The translations under genes and the position numbers were made by a program. A stretch of DNA of 64,000 nucleotides, taken from assembly GCA_018857735.1 (NCBI GenBank), contig JABMCL010002744.1, positions 1 to 64,000 of the forward strand, given 5' to 3'. The DNA comes from Alviniconcha marisindica (taxonomy: Eukaryota; Mollusca; Gastropoda; Provannidae). Shown here piece by piece: positions 10,376 to 20,595 of the stretch; position 1 is the first letter of the stretch; the number at the start of each line of letters is the position of its first letter. The notes beneath the pieces were generated by a model, which saw only the letters and a list, made by a program, of their open reading frames with translations, was not told where the DNA came from and did no database searches.

Positions 10376-11660
10376 CAATGGCAATGGACCAAAGGATACC
10401 CTTACAGGAGAAAGAGAACAGCAGACCTCAGACTCGGCAAAAAGAGACCCTTTTACAGATAGAAAGGATCCGGCAGACCTTAACAGAAGGGCACTGTAAC
10501 AACAAGAGGCAACTAACTATAATTAGTTAGAATACTTTGTCCTCGGTGCTCTCATGCACGCGACCATCAGCAACACTTCTACTGCTATTACCGTGTCCTG
10601 GCTTCTTCTGAGAGTCGCGCCCCCACTCTTTCAGTCCCTAGCTAGAACCCAGATTGTATATACAAACAAAACTAGCACACAGAGCCTCGCTGTGCCAGAC
10701 CCATTATCACAAGGAAGCCTGCTGAGACACAGCACGCATCTAATCTCCTCATCTCAGCAGCAACAGGGCGCATTAAAAATCATCCCAAGGAAAGGGGACA
10801 AAACGGGCCCGAGAAACTTAGAAGGTGAAGGGCCCAGGTAAGTGCCATTATCGCGCTTTAATGAAATTCACGCCAGCAGCGATAACACCTCCTATAAACA
10901 GATCCCTTCTTGTTCGCCGCACATGCAAATTGGCGTCAGGCGACTCCTAAACGAGTGTTGGTTTTCCGAGAGGATTGAAGTGGAAATTATGAACCGTGCC
11001 ATCAAAGGGCGACTTTGCCATTACTTTTACACCCGAGCGCGGTCACAGAGAAGTGTAACAAGCTGCGAAAGCCACCCGTGACCCGTGAGTAACACGGGTG
11101 GAATATCGCAGGTCCTGTGCCAGACTTCAAAAGAAAAGTTAACCGATTAACCCTCAATTCGCGCACATGTATAATACACAAGACACAGCCGTCACACAAT
11201 GACGACTTCAAACAGTCCACCCGACAGGCGCGTGAAACGGTCCACCCGCGTGGCGCGTGCTGAGACGAGGCTAGGCTTTTGCAAAGCCGGTCTCAAAAGG
11301 TCGGTACAGTGTTTAAGCTGTAAACAATGCCCACACTTTCGAGTCTCTCAAGGCCTGAGACGGCCCCAAGCAGATATTGATTTCAGAAACACTGTACAGA
11401 TCACGTGGCGAGAGCGTGTCTGCCGACTCTTCTCTGGAACTAGTACACAGGAAACATTACCCCCCCCCCCCCCCCCCCCCAACCCCACCTTAAAATCTGG
11501 AACCACAAAACAACGTTCGCGTGCGAAGCACTCACTCAGATCTTTAAACATTTAAGATCTCATGTCCACCTTTTGATAAGACCTGACGACCGGTGGAATG
11601 GAAACACACAAGCGCGTACCTCATAAAAGATTAGCGATGCTATCAGCATGACAACAATGT
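10376..11660. other. Unique stretch, non-coding
   Basis: No gene found. It has a poly-C run at about 11461-11480. The 10,850-11,060 segment is the least repeat-like part and includes the octamer-type ATGCAAAT, so it is a candidate for comparison with relatives. Confidence 0.4.
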
Positions 11661-11890
11661 CAGCCGGTTTGGCCTAGCGGTATGACGATAAGCTGGGTGG
11701 TTAAGCGGGCGACGTCGGTTCGATTCCCCGCTTAGTCTCTCTCCTTTCTCTTAAAAGAAATTGTGCTTCGTGGACACAGTCTGGTGACTTTCCCCCTCCC
11801 AATTAATGAAACATTACAACGGCTCTCATCGCTGCCCGTCTTAATGCAGAAATCATTCTGGTGGTGACAGGGTAGCGTTAAGTATTGGCC
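11661..11890 (+). mobile_element. SINE A, 3'-truncated copy
   Basis: A tRNA-derived head: box A-like TGGCCTAGCGG and box B-like GGTTCGATTCC. The head is followed by CTCTCCTTTCTCTT, a GGACACAGTCTGGTGACTTT block, AATGAAACATTACAACGGC, CTCATCGCTGCC and TCTGGTGGTGACAGGG. The hairpin tail is missing. The head is a promoter relic, not a functional tRNA gene. Confidence 0.8.
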
Positions 11891-11909
11891 CCATACCACT
11901 ACCTGGAGT

Positions 11910-12411
11910 GAGCCGGTTTGGCCTAGCGTTAAGGCGTTAGGCTGGTAAGCGGAAGGACCTCGGTTCGATAACGCTTCGGCTCTCCTTTCTCTTCAAAAAG
12001 GTTGTGGTTTGTGGACACTGTCTTGTGACTGTCCATCACTTCCTACTGAAACATTAAAATGGCTTTCATCGCTGCCCATCTTAATACAGGAATCATTCTA
12101 GTGGTGACAGTGTAGCGATAGGTATATAATCTCCCTCTACCCCCACCTCCATATCATAGTTCAGAAGCTGTGTGAGAGTCGAGGTGGCCGTCCTGAGCTG
12201 TCCGTCCTAACGAGCCTTCTGGTTTCCGTGGACGTCAAGAATTATTGAACCGCGCTTCGGCATTGGTCACAACTTGTCCCTAATATGTCAACTGACATCT
12301 GAGGACATTAAGCATCACTTCATCATCATCACCTCCATACCCCCTTCCCCCGCTTCTCCCCGTCCCTAATAAGCCTTATGGTTTCTGTGGACGTTAAGCA
12401 CCATGTTTACT
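11910..12411 (+). mobile_element. SINE A, full-length, interrupted by a B element
   Basis: Head GAGCCGGTTTGGCCTAGCG and box B GGTTCGATAAC, body as in the neighbouring copy, then CTCCCTCTACCCCCACCTCC. A B element follows (12154-12330). The SINE then resumes with ACCTCCATACCCCC, CGTCCCTAATAAGCCTTATG and ACGTTAAGCACCATGTTTAC. About 325 bases remain without the insert. Confidence 0.88.
12154..12330 (+). mobile_element. Retroposon family B nested in SINE A
   Basis: A complete two-module B (177 bases) ending in a (CAT)n tail, flanked by ACCTCCATA at 12145-12153 and 12331-12339. It is younger than the host SINE. Confidence 0.9.
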
Positions 12412-13590
12412 ACCGAGAATCTTGGTCTTCGCCAGTACGTCTCCGGATACACAGGACGTGAAAGAAGTCGAGCGAACGAACGAGCGAATTTTGATAATAG
12501 AAGGCCAAACGACCGGGCGTGCGTCGTAAAAACAACAGCGATATTATCAGCACGACAGGCGTGGCTGTCCCTAATGTCTTGCTAAAGAAGAAGGAAGAGT
12601 TTACCAGCGAGTCGCGACTTCTCGTGTAATGGCTTGAAATAAATTACCTGTGATGGTGTGAAATAGTCTGAAATCCGCTAACATTCTTCTGCAACGGACT
12701 AAACGCCAGGGCAGGTTTTGCCTGATTTCACAACAGTCAAAAAATAACAGCAAAAAAAGAAACAAACAAAAAAGAAACAAAACTTCGATACAAAAACAAA
12801 CAAATAAAGCAAAGAAGTGTGTGTATGTGGGGGGGGGGGGGGGGTCTCATTTCAGTTCGCACTGGCCGAATGTGAAAGAGTTCCAAGCCTGCTTGAGCCG
12901 TCATCAAAAATGCTGAATGTACTTCTTTTTTTGGGGGGGGGGGGGGGGGGAAATGTCCACCCCTGAGGGCAGGGGGTCACCGTACGAGCCAGCCGATTCC
13001 GCATTTAACAGACTACCGGACAAAAGAACCCACACGTGCCGGCACCACATTTCTGGCCCTCGGCAAGAGTCGTAAACGAAAGCCGGAAAAGACGGGTCGC
13101 CGTTCAACCCAGGAGGCCGGAAGGACCTTTCCATTCAACCAGTCGTCAGAGCCGTTCCGAAGGCCGTTACTCCACGGACCCGCTCTCAGCACGGAGACCA
13201 TTAAGACCTCTCAAGTCGGCGGGTGGAGGCTCGGGAAGACAGCCTACCGAGCAAAGCGGAGAGTGAGACCGACCGAAGCGGAGAGTGAAATCTACGCCTC
13301 TCTCGCGACCAACAGCTGCTAATACTTTGTGAGGCCTGTTTTCCTTCCGGATTAAGGTCGTCGTTGTCAGGATACAGACAATTACGGGGCAGGACTCTTT
13401 CCGGGCACAATGCTGACGGAAAGGCCGGGAGAGTCTGTGTTGCAAATGCCCATCGCTGGTTCACTTCAAGCGTCCTCGAGAAAGCGTGCGTTCCGCTCAT
13501 TCCAGACAAGCACTTGCCGAGAGATCGCTCCCAAAACGGGAATGAAGGTGACGTCATATGATGGTTTCATGTGCTGTATAAATAATATTA
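12412..13590. other. Mostly unique non-coding stretch
   Basis: G-runs at about 12829-12844 and 12934-12950. The 12,960-13,560 part is GC-richer and has short frames on both strands, but none belongs to a family I recognise. Confidence 0.4.
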
Positions 13591-13592
13591 GA

Positions 13593-13646
13593 GACACACA
13601 CACACACTCGCACTCACACACACACACACACACACATATACGCGCG

Positions 13647-13712
<66 letters not shown>

Positions 13713-13782
13713 CAGACACACACACACACTCTCTCTCACGCGCGCGCGCACGCACACACATACACACACACACACACACAGA
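13593..13782. repeat. (CA)n/(CT)n compound microsatellite
   Basis: CA, CT and CA blocks with CGCGCG interruptions. Confidence 0.97.
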
Positions 13783-14128
13783 GAATAAAGATACAATGGA
13801 TAATTTCTGTGCCCACAAGATGAAATTTTAAACCGCACCGCCCGTAAGCTTAGTTTACCGCGCTCGCCAAAAAACAACAAAAGAACTCTGTCATCTTGAA
13901 GAAAGTGTGGGTCAGAGTGATGTAGTAGCTCTGCGAGGGTTCAGAATCGATACAGAGACTTCAGTCGCCAGACGAGGAGAGTGGGAGACTGCTATCAGCT
14001 TTCATAATTGTATTCTTGCACAACGCGAGACGGCGCTTCTCTTCTGTATGACCAGCGAGTTTACGCCTTCGCTGTGTTCGATATCAGACGGATGACCTCT
14101 GTATGAACACCGAATTTCCGCCTTCGCC

Positions 14129-14370
14129 GTGCTCGATGTCAGACAGATAACTTCTGTATCAACATCAGACAGACAGATAACTTCTGTATCAACACTGAGT
14201 TTGCCCCTTCGCCGTGCTCGATGTCAGACAGATAACTTCTGTATCAACATCAGAGAGACAGATAACTTCTGTATCAACATCAGACAGACAGATAACTTCT
14301 GTATCAACATCAGACAGACAGATAACTTCTGTATCAACACAGAGTTTCCGCCTTCGCCGTGTTTGATGTC
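14129..14370. repeat. Minisatellite, ~30-bp unit with higher-order units
   Basis: The unit is GACAGATAACTTCTGTATCA then ACATCAGACA. A longer phrase containing CGCCTTCGCCGTGCTCGATG interrupts it several times, beginning near 14050. TAACTTCTGTATCAACA recurs in every unit. Confidence 0.9.
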
Positions 14371-14441
14371 AGACAGATAATTGGCATTAACGGTTCTCGG
14401 CGCCCAGCAAGTCACCCACGCAGGGCATAATTATCAGAGTG

Positions 14442-15195
<754 letters not shown>

Positions 15196-15292
15196 ACACT
15201 GTGAACAGATGCAAACTCAGAAAGAGACCCCCCCTCCCCCCCCACTCCAATAAAAAAGAAAAAGAAAACAACAACAACAACAACAACAAAAC

Positions 15293-15298
15293 ACTCAC
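15293..15298 (-). other. 5' splice donor of the cadherin exon
   Basis: On the sense strand the coding sequence ends ...GTCAACG and is followed by GTGAGT, a near-consensus donor. Reading through it, the frame soon becomes low-complexity Val/Phe, which supports the exon ending here. A (TTG)n tract follows immediately in the sense direction. Confidence 0.85.
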
Positions 15299-15613
15299 CG
15301 TTGACAGGGTCGATCTGGAAGAAGTTCTGCGGGTTGCCCCCAGTGATGTCGTAGCGGAGCACCTGCTGGGGGTTCCGGTCGCCGTCCGTGGCCTGCACCT
15401 TGACCACGTTCTGCACGTGCCGACTGTCCTCCTGCACGGAGGCGTAGTAGGCGGGCTCCACGCTCTGCGGCACGTTGTCGTTGACGTCCTGCACCAGCAC
15501 CAGCACCTCCAGACGGCCGAACTGCGGCACCAGGCCGCTGTCCTGCGCGTACACCGTCAGCCAGAAGTGGGAGGACGTCTCCCGGTCGAACACCTGCCGA
15601 GTTCGGATCGTGC
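15299..15613 (-). CDS. Internal exon of a Fat-like cadherin (two partial EC repeats)
   Basis: The exon encodes 104 complete residues plus a split glycine codon at each end. Residues 1-50 are the C-terminal part of one extracellular cadherin (EC) repeat: DRET at 9-12, WLTVYAQD at 17-24 and the calcium-binding linker DVNDNVP at 42-48. Residues 51-104 start the next repeat: YY at 55-56, the acidic QED at 60-62, the ATDGD calcium motif at 74-78, and FFQIDP at 97-102. In cadherins these acidic motifs bind calcium between adjacent repeats of an adhesive ectodomain outside the cell. The WLTVYAQD..G.VP run resembles FAT1/2/3 and Drosophila Fat-like proteins more than classical cadherins; that is from memory, not a search. 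The sense strand has TTGCAG before the exon and GTGAGT after it. Length is 315 bases with matching phases at both ends. No start, stop, signal peptide or membrane segment is present, and I found no second exon in the window. Confidence 0.9.
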
Positions 15614-15630
15614 CTGCAACACACAAGAAG
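15614..15630 (-). other. 3' splice acceptor of the cadherin exon
   Basis: On the sense strand the intron ends CTTCTTGTGTGTTGCAG, a short pyrimidine-rich tract followed by CAG. The cadherin frame opens directly after it, with two bases completing a glycine codon. Confidence 0.85.
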
Positions 15631-15699
15631 ACCTGGCGTTGTATTATTAGGTCAGGTGATTTGTTGTTGTTGTTTGTATTACCAGATCAGAGGGGGGGG

Positions 15700-15740
15700 G
15701 GGGGGGGTGTGGTGTGTGTTGTGTGTGTGTGGTGGCGCGC

Positions 15741-15790
<50 letters not shown>

Positions 15791-15835
15791 AGAGAGAGGA
15801 TGGTCTGTGCGAGAGGAGAGAGAGAGAGAGAGAGG

Positions 15836-15879
<44 letters not shown>

Positions 15880-15890
15880 TGCGCGCGCGC
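15700..15890. repeat. Poly-G/(GT)n/(GA)n domain upstream of the exon
   Basis: G-run, GTGTGG repeats, then GA blocks ending in GCGCGCGCG. In the sense transcript it reads (CU)n/(CA)n, complementary to the domain on the other side of the exon. Confidence 0.95.
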
Positions 15891-16617
15891 GGTTGTGTGG
15901 GTGTGTGTGTGGGTGGTGTGGTGGTGTGTGTGTGTGTGGTGTGTGTTGTGGGTTTGTGTTGTTGTTGGTGTGCTGGTGTTGTTGGGAGTGGGGGGTGGGG
16001 GTGGGGGGGGGCAGTATTACTAGGTCAGAGGATGGGGGGAGGGGGGGTTGGGGGGAGAGGAAAAAAATGTTGTCTTGCGTAGTTTCTGACGTTGTTATTT
16101 TGTTTTTGCAACAGTGGCGACTAAAACTGTGAATAAAGAAAGAAAAAGAAAAAAAGAGTACAGGGAGTATAATATATAATAAGTGGATAAGTGATGACTG
16201 CTTGCGTGGAAAGTAGTGTACGAACATAACGAAGGCGCTTATCAAATAAATGACAAAACTGAGTAATACACAAAGAACGAGACAATCAACACGTGGACAA
16301 AGAAGTTGATTCACAAAGAAGAAGACGAAGCAGAAGACATATGATATCAACTAAAAACTAAACCCCCCTCTAAGGTCCAGCCATAATAAAGACCAAGCAA
16401 ACGCAGAACATGCATCCGAATTCAATGGCAGGTGTGTGTACTCCATCCTTGTTCTGAGCTAGTTTATCTACTTAACAGAAATGGGTTTGGGCTGGGCTGA
16501 TTTCTATTGTTCTTCTTGCTGCTGCTGCTGGCTGCAATCAATCTCCCGTGACGGATGGGGTTGGACGAAGAACAAGCGGACCGGAGAGGGCAGAACTTAC
16601 AAAAGGACAAAGTTAGA
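15891..16617. other. Intron sequence, nothing recognised
   Basis: GT- and G-rich for 150 bases, then A-rich unique sequence. No exon found. Confidence 0.4.
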
Positions 16618-16630
16618 AAGGGCATGAGGC

Positions 16631-16744
16631 AGAGCTCAGGAGCTGTGTGAAAGTCGAGGCGGACGTCCTGGGCTCCCGTCCCTAATAAACCTACGGTTTC
16701 TGTGGACGTAAAGCAACACTTCGACCAACAACTTCAACAAGGTC
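16631..16744 (+). mobile_element. Retroposon family B, one-module copy, 13-bp TSD
   Basis: GAGCTCAGGAGCTGTGTGAA body and CTAATAAACCTACGGTTTCT module. AAGGGCATGAGGC flanks it at 16618-16630 and 16745-16757. Confidence 0.88.
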
Positions 16745-16790
16745 AAGGGCATGAGGCCAGTAAGCCCCACATCATCAGCAGCAGGCCATG

Positions 16791-16910
16791 TATCAGAGCT
16801 CACAATCTGTGTGAACTGGGAGGTGGACCTAGCCTCTCATTCCCAACCCCCCCCCCCCCCCCCCCCCTTCCTGGTGAACCATACTCTTTTTCTGGACGTA
16901 AAGCACCACA
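16791..16910 (+). mobile_element. Diverged B-like copy with poly-C expansion
   Basis: AGAGCTCACAATCTGTGTGA, GAGGTGGACCTAG, about 20 C, then TTTTTCTGGACGTAAAGCAC. The C-run replaces the usual CCCC before the module. Confidence 0.55.
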
Positions 16911-17240
16911 GAATCAAAAGTGCATGCAGCGCACTGCTTTCGAACAAAGCACGGTCGTACTCAGTCACCCAAAACCAGGCCGGAGGATTCCACCACTGGC
17001 TGCCCAAAACGACCCTTCCTCTGGAACCCGGGCTAAGCGGCTCGGACAGCCCTGGCACCTGTTCTGGCAGAGCGAGCACCTGCCTCTGTCGCCAGCCCGC
17101 AGCGTCAAAGAGAGGCGGCGTGAGCTAAATGAGGGCAGAGAGGCCATCACTGCAAGCTCGCCAACCACGTGGCCTCCGTGCGTCCGGCACTGCGGGGGCC
17201 GAGCCAGACCCCCAGGCATCGGTTTACCCACAGATACTAC
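16911..17240. other. Unique non-coding stretch
   Basis: No gene or repeat recognised with confidence. The frames here have no recognisable domain. Confidence 0.4.
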
Positions 17241-17245
17241 AGCAA

Positions 17246-17326
17246 GCACACACTCCGAACACCGCTTTCCGGCACCTTCCTCCGAAGGAGGGACTGTCGT
17301 AAACCGGTGCTTGGAGTTTACAGCAA
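17246..17326 (-). repeat. Interspersed repeat family F, copy 1
   Basis: CACTCCGAACACCGCTTTCC, GGCACCTTCCTCC and GTCGTAAACCGGTGCTTGGA on the plus strand match the reverse of 32103-32176. Confidence 0.7.
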
Positions 17327-17330
17327 GCAT

Positions 17331-17333
<3 letters not shown>

Positions 17334-17384
<51 letters not shown>

Positions 17385-17418
17385 TATATAGGACCGTTTT
17401 TTAGTTGGGACCTTTATA

Positions 17419-17470
<52 letters not shown>
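17334..17470. repeat. Paired (AT)n arrays
   Basis: Two arrays of about 25 AT units flank a 30-base spacer, with related GGACC-type borders on each side. Confidence 0.95.
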
Positions 17471-17476
<6 letters not shown>

Positions 17477-17529
17477 GGTCCATGACAGCATGTAGCGTAG
17501 TGTCTCTGATTTACCACATTCTTTGGAGG

Positions 17530-17755
17530 AAGTATGCGGCAAAGTGATGCTTGCACTGTGACCCAGACCTCCAAGGCAACGGCCATGGACCTATGCATAC
17601 AGGTCCATAGCCACAGCAGAGAAAGCGCGCTAGTGTCCACCTCAAATGGCTGTAGTCATGGTCAATACGAGTGTGACCCAGACCTCCATGACCAAGGCGG
17701 AGAAAACGCGCTAGTGTCCACCTCAAATGGCTGTAGTCATGGTCAATACGAGTGT
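17530..17755. repeat. Minisatellite, ~79-bp unit, left part
   Basis: The unit contains GTGACCCAGACCTCCA, GAAAACGCGCTAGTGTCCAC, CTCAAATGGCTGTAGTCATG and GTCAATACGA. The array is split by the G element and resumes at 17963-18045. Confidence 0.85.
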
Positions 17756-17962
17756 CCGCACAGCAGTTCAGACAGCAATTGCGTAGTACACAAGCTGCTG
17801 CGCAATGGCGAGGGGACACTGCCTTAACATTTTGGTTGTTCTGGCGGCGGTCCACGGCATCCACGGTCTTCCGGGTTGGCGCCTGCTATCGCACCCCCCC
17901 CCCCCCCCCCCCCCCCCCTAATAAGCCACCTCGCTTCTGTGGGCGTTAAGCAAAATGAATCG
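17756..17962 (+). mobile_element. Retroposon family G, inserted in a minisatellite, 10-bp TSD
   Basis: A 207-base insert: GACAGCAATTGCGTAGTACA, GACACTGCCTTAACATTTTG, GTTCTGGCGGCGGTCCACGG and GGGTTGGCGCCTG. A run of about 25 C follows, then a tail module CTAATAAGCCACCTCGCTTC, TGTGGGCGTTAAGCA. ATACGAGTGT flanks it at 17746-17755 and 17963-17972. No promoter or open frame is visible. Confidence 0.8.
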
Positions 17963-18045
17963 ATACGAGTGTGACCGACACCTCCACGGCCACAGCAGAG
18001 AAAACGCGTTAGAGTCCGCCTTAAATGGCTCTAGACATAATATAT
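17963..18045. repeat. Minisatellite, ~79-bp unit, right part
   Basis: ATACGAGTGTGACCGACACC, GAGAAAACGCGTTAGAGTCC and AAATGGCTCTAGACAT continue the unit interrupted at 17755. Confidence 0.8.
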
Positions 18046-18099
18046 ATACTACATTTAAAACACCTTTTATATAAAAACTATACATACCAGGTTGAAACT

Positions 18100-18300
18100 G
18101 AACGCTTGTTGTAATTAGTAAGAAGCGTTCAACCCTTTTCGCGTTTCGGCGACTCAGGGTCGTTCTTCCTACTCGAGCTGATGGGAGCTCTATATAAAAT
18201 GCGGTTGAACTCCTTTCAAACATTTCGAGCATAATCATGGAAGAAATTAGTTTGTCAGAAAAACGGTCCGGGGAAGCGAAACGCTAAGTAATCAGCAAGG
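18100..18300. other. Possible retroelement terminal region
   Basis: The minus strand has ACCCTGAGTCGCCGAAACGC near 18145-18165. The plus strand has GGGGAAGCGAAACGCTAAG near 18270-18288. A TATA-like TCTATATAAAATG lies between them. The paired GAAACGC boxes facing opposite ways recall Penelope-like element termini, but the core is not a complete hammerhead. Confidence 0.25.
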
Positions 18301-18333
18301 CTATGCAAGAGGAGGAGGAAATGAACAAACAGC

Positions 18334-18338
<5 letters not shown>

Positions 18339-18407
<69 letters not shown>
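18339..18407. repeat. (GA)n microsatellite
   Basis: About 34 GA units directly joined to element J. Confidence 0.97.
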
Positions 18408-18409
<2 letters not shown>

Positions 18410-18516
18410 CCGAACTCGAAAACTTTATTTTACAAGGATTGTAGTTTAGGTTCAGTCAAAAACCTGTCTAACAACTAGTCCCTGCTAAGCTACTCATGAA
18501 TAGATATCAAATTACA
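18408..18516 (-). mobile_element. Element J, longest copy
   Basis: The reverse strand begins near CTGTAATTTGATATCTATTC, continues GAGTAGCTTAGCAGGGACTA, CTAAACTACAATCCTTGTAA, AATAAAGTTTTCGAGTTCGG, and then a (TC)n tail. No frame. It may be the 3' end of a larger retroposon. Confidence 0.7.
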
Positions 18517-18534
18517 GAGAGAGAGAGAGAGAGA

Positions 18535-18585
<51 letters not shown>

Positions 18586-18625
18586 GACAGAGAGAGACAG
18601 AGACATACACACACAGAGACAGAGA
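18517..18625. repeat. (GA)n/(ACAG)n array
   Basis: GA units, then about 13 GACA tetramers, then GA/CA. Confidence 0.95.
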
Positions 18626-19190
18626 GATCTCGGTCACGGTGAAAAGTAGTATCGGCACATCATGAAGAATCTTACATAATAAAGCAGGCTACCCGAGAAC
18701 TCCCAAAGACCAACCAGACTGTCTACCCGAGTAAGAAATAACATCGACCACCCACCCACCCACCCACCCGTCGTTAAAAACCCACCGTTATCTAGCGACC
18801 AGCCCCCGCTTTCGAGAAAAGCTATCGTGACATAAATACTGTACACGTCAGGCCAACTCCGAGCAGAGCCATGCCAGAGCACTAGCAGAAAAAAGACGCA
18901 GCCAGACATTAATCATGCAGCACCAGCAGATCACTGACGGTAATCACACAGCGTCAGGCTGCAATGGCGGCGGACTTTCACGTGAGTGAAAGCCACGATC
19001 CGTCTCGACAGGCAAATTTATCGAGTCGGGCCGCTAGCCTGGCTTTTACCGCCCGATTCCGCTGGGAAGTTATGCATCTTTGCCGATGAAGCCGTTTATC
19101 GAGTTCTCCAAGCATAAAGAATTAGTTGTCCGTTATCTGGGAAAATTGAAAAGGAATCGGTTGAGAGAAGAAAAAGAAAGACAGAAAAAA
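18626..19190. other. Unique non-coding stretch
   Basis: No gene. The block 18,955-19,150 is free of simple repeats and has mixed composition, so it is a reasonable candidate for a conserved non-coding element. Only comparison can show this. Confidence 0.35.
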
Positions 19191-19192
19191 AG

Positions 19193-19440
19193 CCCCCCCC
19201 CCCCCCCCCCCCTCCCCTCCACGAGAGCATGCTGTTGGAAAACTCCATACGCGCATAGCAGTGTGTGTGTGTGTGTGCGCGCGCGCGCGTTTGTGTGTGT
19301 GTGTGTGTGAGCGTGCATGCGTGCGTGTGCGTGCGTGTGTGTTTGCGCGTGCAAAGCGTGTCTGCATCTGTGTATAAGCGTGTATGTGCGAGTGCATGCG
19401 TGCGTGGGGAAGGGAAGGGAAGGGAAGGGAGGGGAGTCAG
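19193..19440. repeat. Poly-C, (GT)n/(GTGC)n and (GGGAA)n tracts
   Basis: About 18 C, a GT/GCGT array at 19261-19345, then (GAAGG)n near 19408-19432. Confidence 0.9.
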
Positions 19441-19830
19441 CGCAGTCTATATAATTGTGCATCTCCTTGAAGATGTGTACGTCCTTGAAGAGACGTTGGA
19501 AGAAAAGGCCGAGACAGCGGATGGGGAGATGCTGCACATCAAGCTGAAGAAGCTGCATGCGACTGGAGCAGGCCGACGTTTGCAGCGAGAGCAGCTAGAG
19601 CCCAGAGTTGAGGATCGTTAAGATGTGTATCCGTATCAAAGTCGTAAACCTGCCAGGACTTAATGGAGTCCGAGCCACCACCATACAACAGGCCAGCGCG
19701 CGCAGTGCAAATAGACTGGGGTCAAAGGGGGCCAGCTAATGTACACCCCTCTCCTGTAACGCTCCATGTCTGCCGCTCGGGTGGATCGATCCGCCTTCTC
19801 GTTCAGTCATCGACCCGGCAGTTCTAGTCT
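19441..19830. other. Unique non-coding stretch
   Basis: Nothing recognised. A frame at 19.45-19.62 kb is rich in Glu, Lys and Leu but has no recognisable domain or splice context. Confidence 0.35.
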
Positions 19831-19834
19831 AGCA

Positions 19835-20340
19835 CCCCCCCCCCCCCCCCCCCCAACTTCACTCTGTCCAAACACTTGCCATTCTACAACCCCCCTTCCC
19901 CCACCAATCCCCTACTTTACTCTCTCCAAACACTTGTCATTCTACAACCCCCCTTACCCCACCAATCCCTCACTTTACTCTCTCCATACACTTGCCATTC
20001 TACAACCCCCCTTCACCCACCAATCCCTCATTTACTTCTCCAAACATGCCATTCTACAACCCCCTTACCCCCCAACCCACTTTACTCTCTCAAATTGCCA
20101 TTCTACAACCCCCCTTACCCCACCAATCCCCCTTTACTCTCTCCATACACTTGCCATTCTACAACCCCCCTTCCCCACCAATCCCTACTTTACTCTCTCC
20201 AAACACTTGCCATCCTACAACCCCCCTTACCCCACCAATCCCCTACTTTACTCTCTCCATACACTTGCCATTCTACAACCCCCCTTCCCCCACCAATCCC
20301 TCATTTTACTCTCTCCAAACACTTGTCATTCTACAACCGA
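19835..20340. repeat. Minisatellite, ~50-60 bp unit, about 9 copies
   Basis: The unit is ACACTTGCCATTCTACAACC, CCCCTTACCCCACCAATCCC, then TACTTTACTCTCTCCAA. C-run length varies and one unit is shortened near 20090. It starts with a C-run of about 20 bases. Confidence 0.93.
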
Positions 20341-20439
20341 ACTCTCCCCCTCCCAGCCCCCTCAAAAATAAAAATCAAAGGTGAATAATGATGTTATGGT
20401 CCGCGATGACGTCAGCCAATTCCTTGCAAACACGATTGA

Positions 20440-20482
20440 TTGGTTGATTCTTGACATTTAACGCCCAGTCAAGCGTAAAGGT
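20440..20482 (-). mobile_element. H-like tail fragment
   Basis: The reverse strand reads GCTTGACTGGGCGTTAAATG, then TCAAGAATCAACCAATCAAT: the GGGCGTTAAA box of the tail module with an (AATC)-type tail. Confidence 0.5.
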
Positions 20483-20514
20483 CAGACAGCTGGGCGACAG
20501 ACAGGTCGTCAAAC

Positions 20515-20515
<1 letters not shown>

Positions 20516-20592
<77 letters not shown>
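20516..20592. repeat. (CA)n microsatellite
   Basis: About 38 uninterrupted CA units. Confidence 0.98.

Positions 20593-20595
<3 letters not shown>

Noticed and set aside
17334..17483. Paired (AT)n arrays as a terminator or origin
   Set aside because: AT arrays occur at six places in the window without any consistent context.
19766..20388. 201- and 170-codon Pro/Ser/Tyr-rich frames
   Set aside because: Translation of the C-rich ~57-bp minisatellite; the same residues appear in shifted frames.
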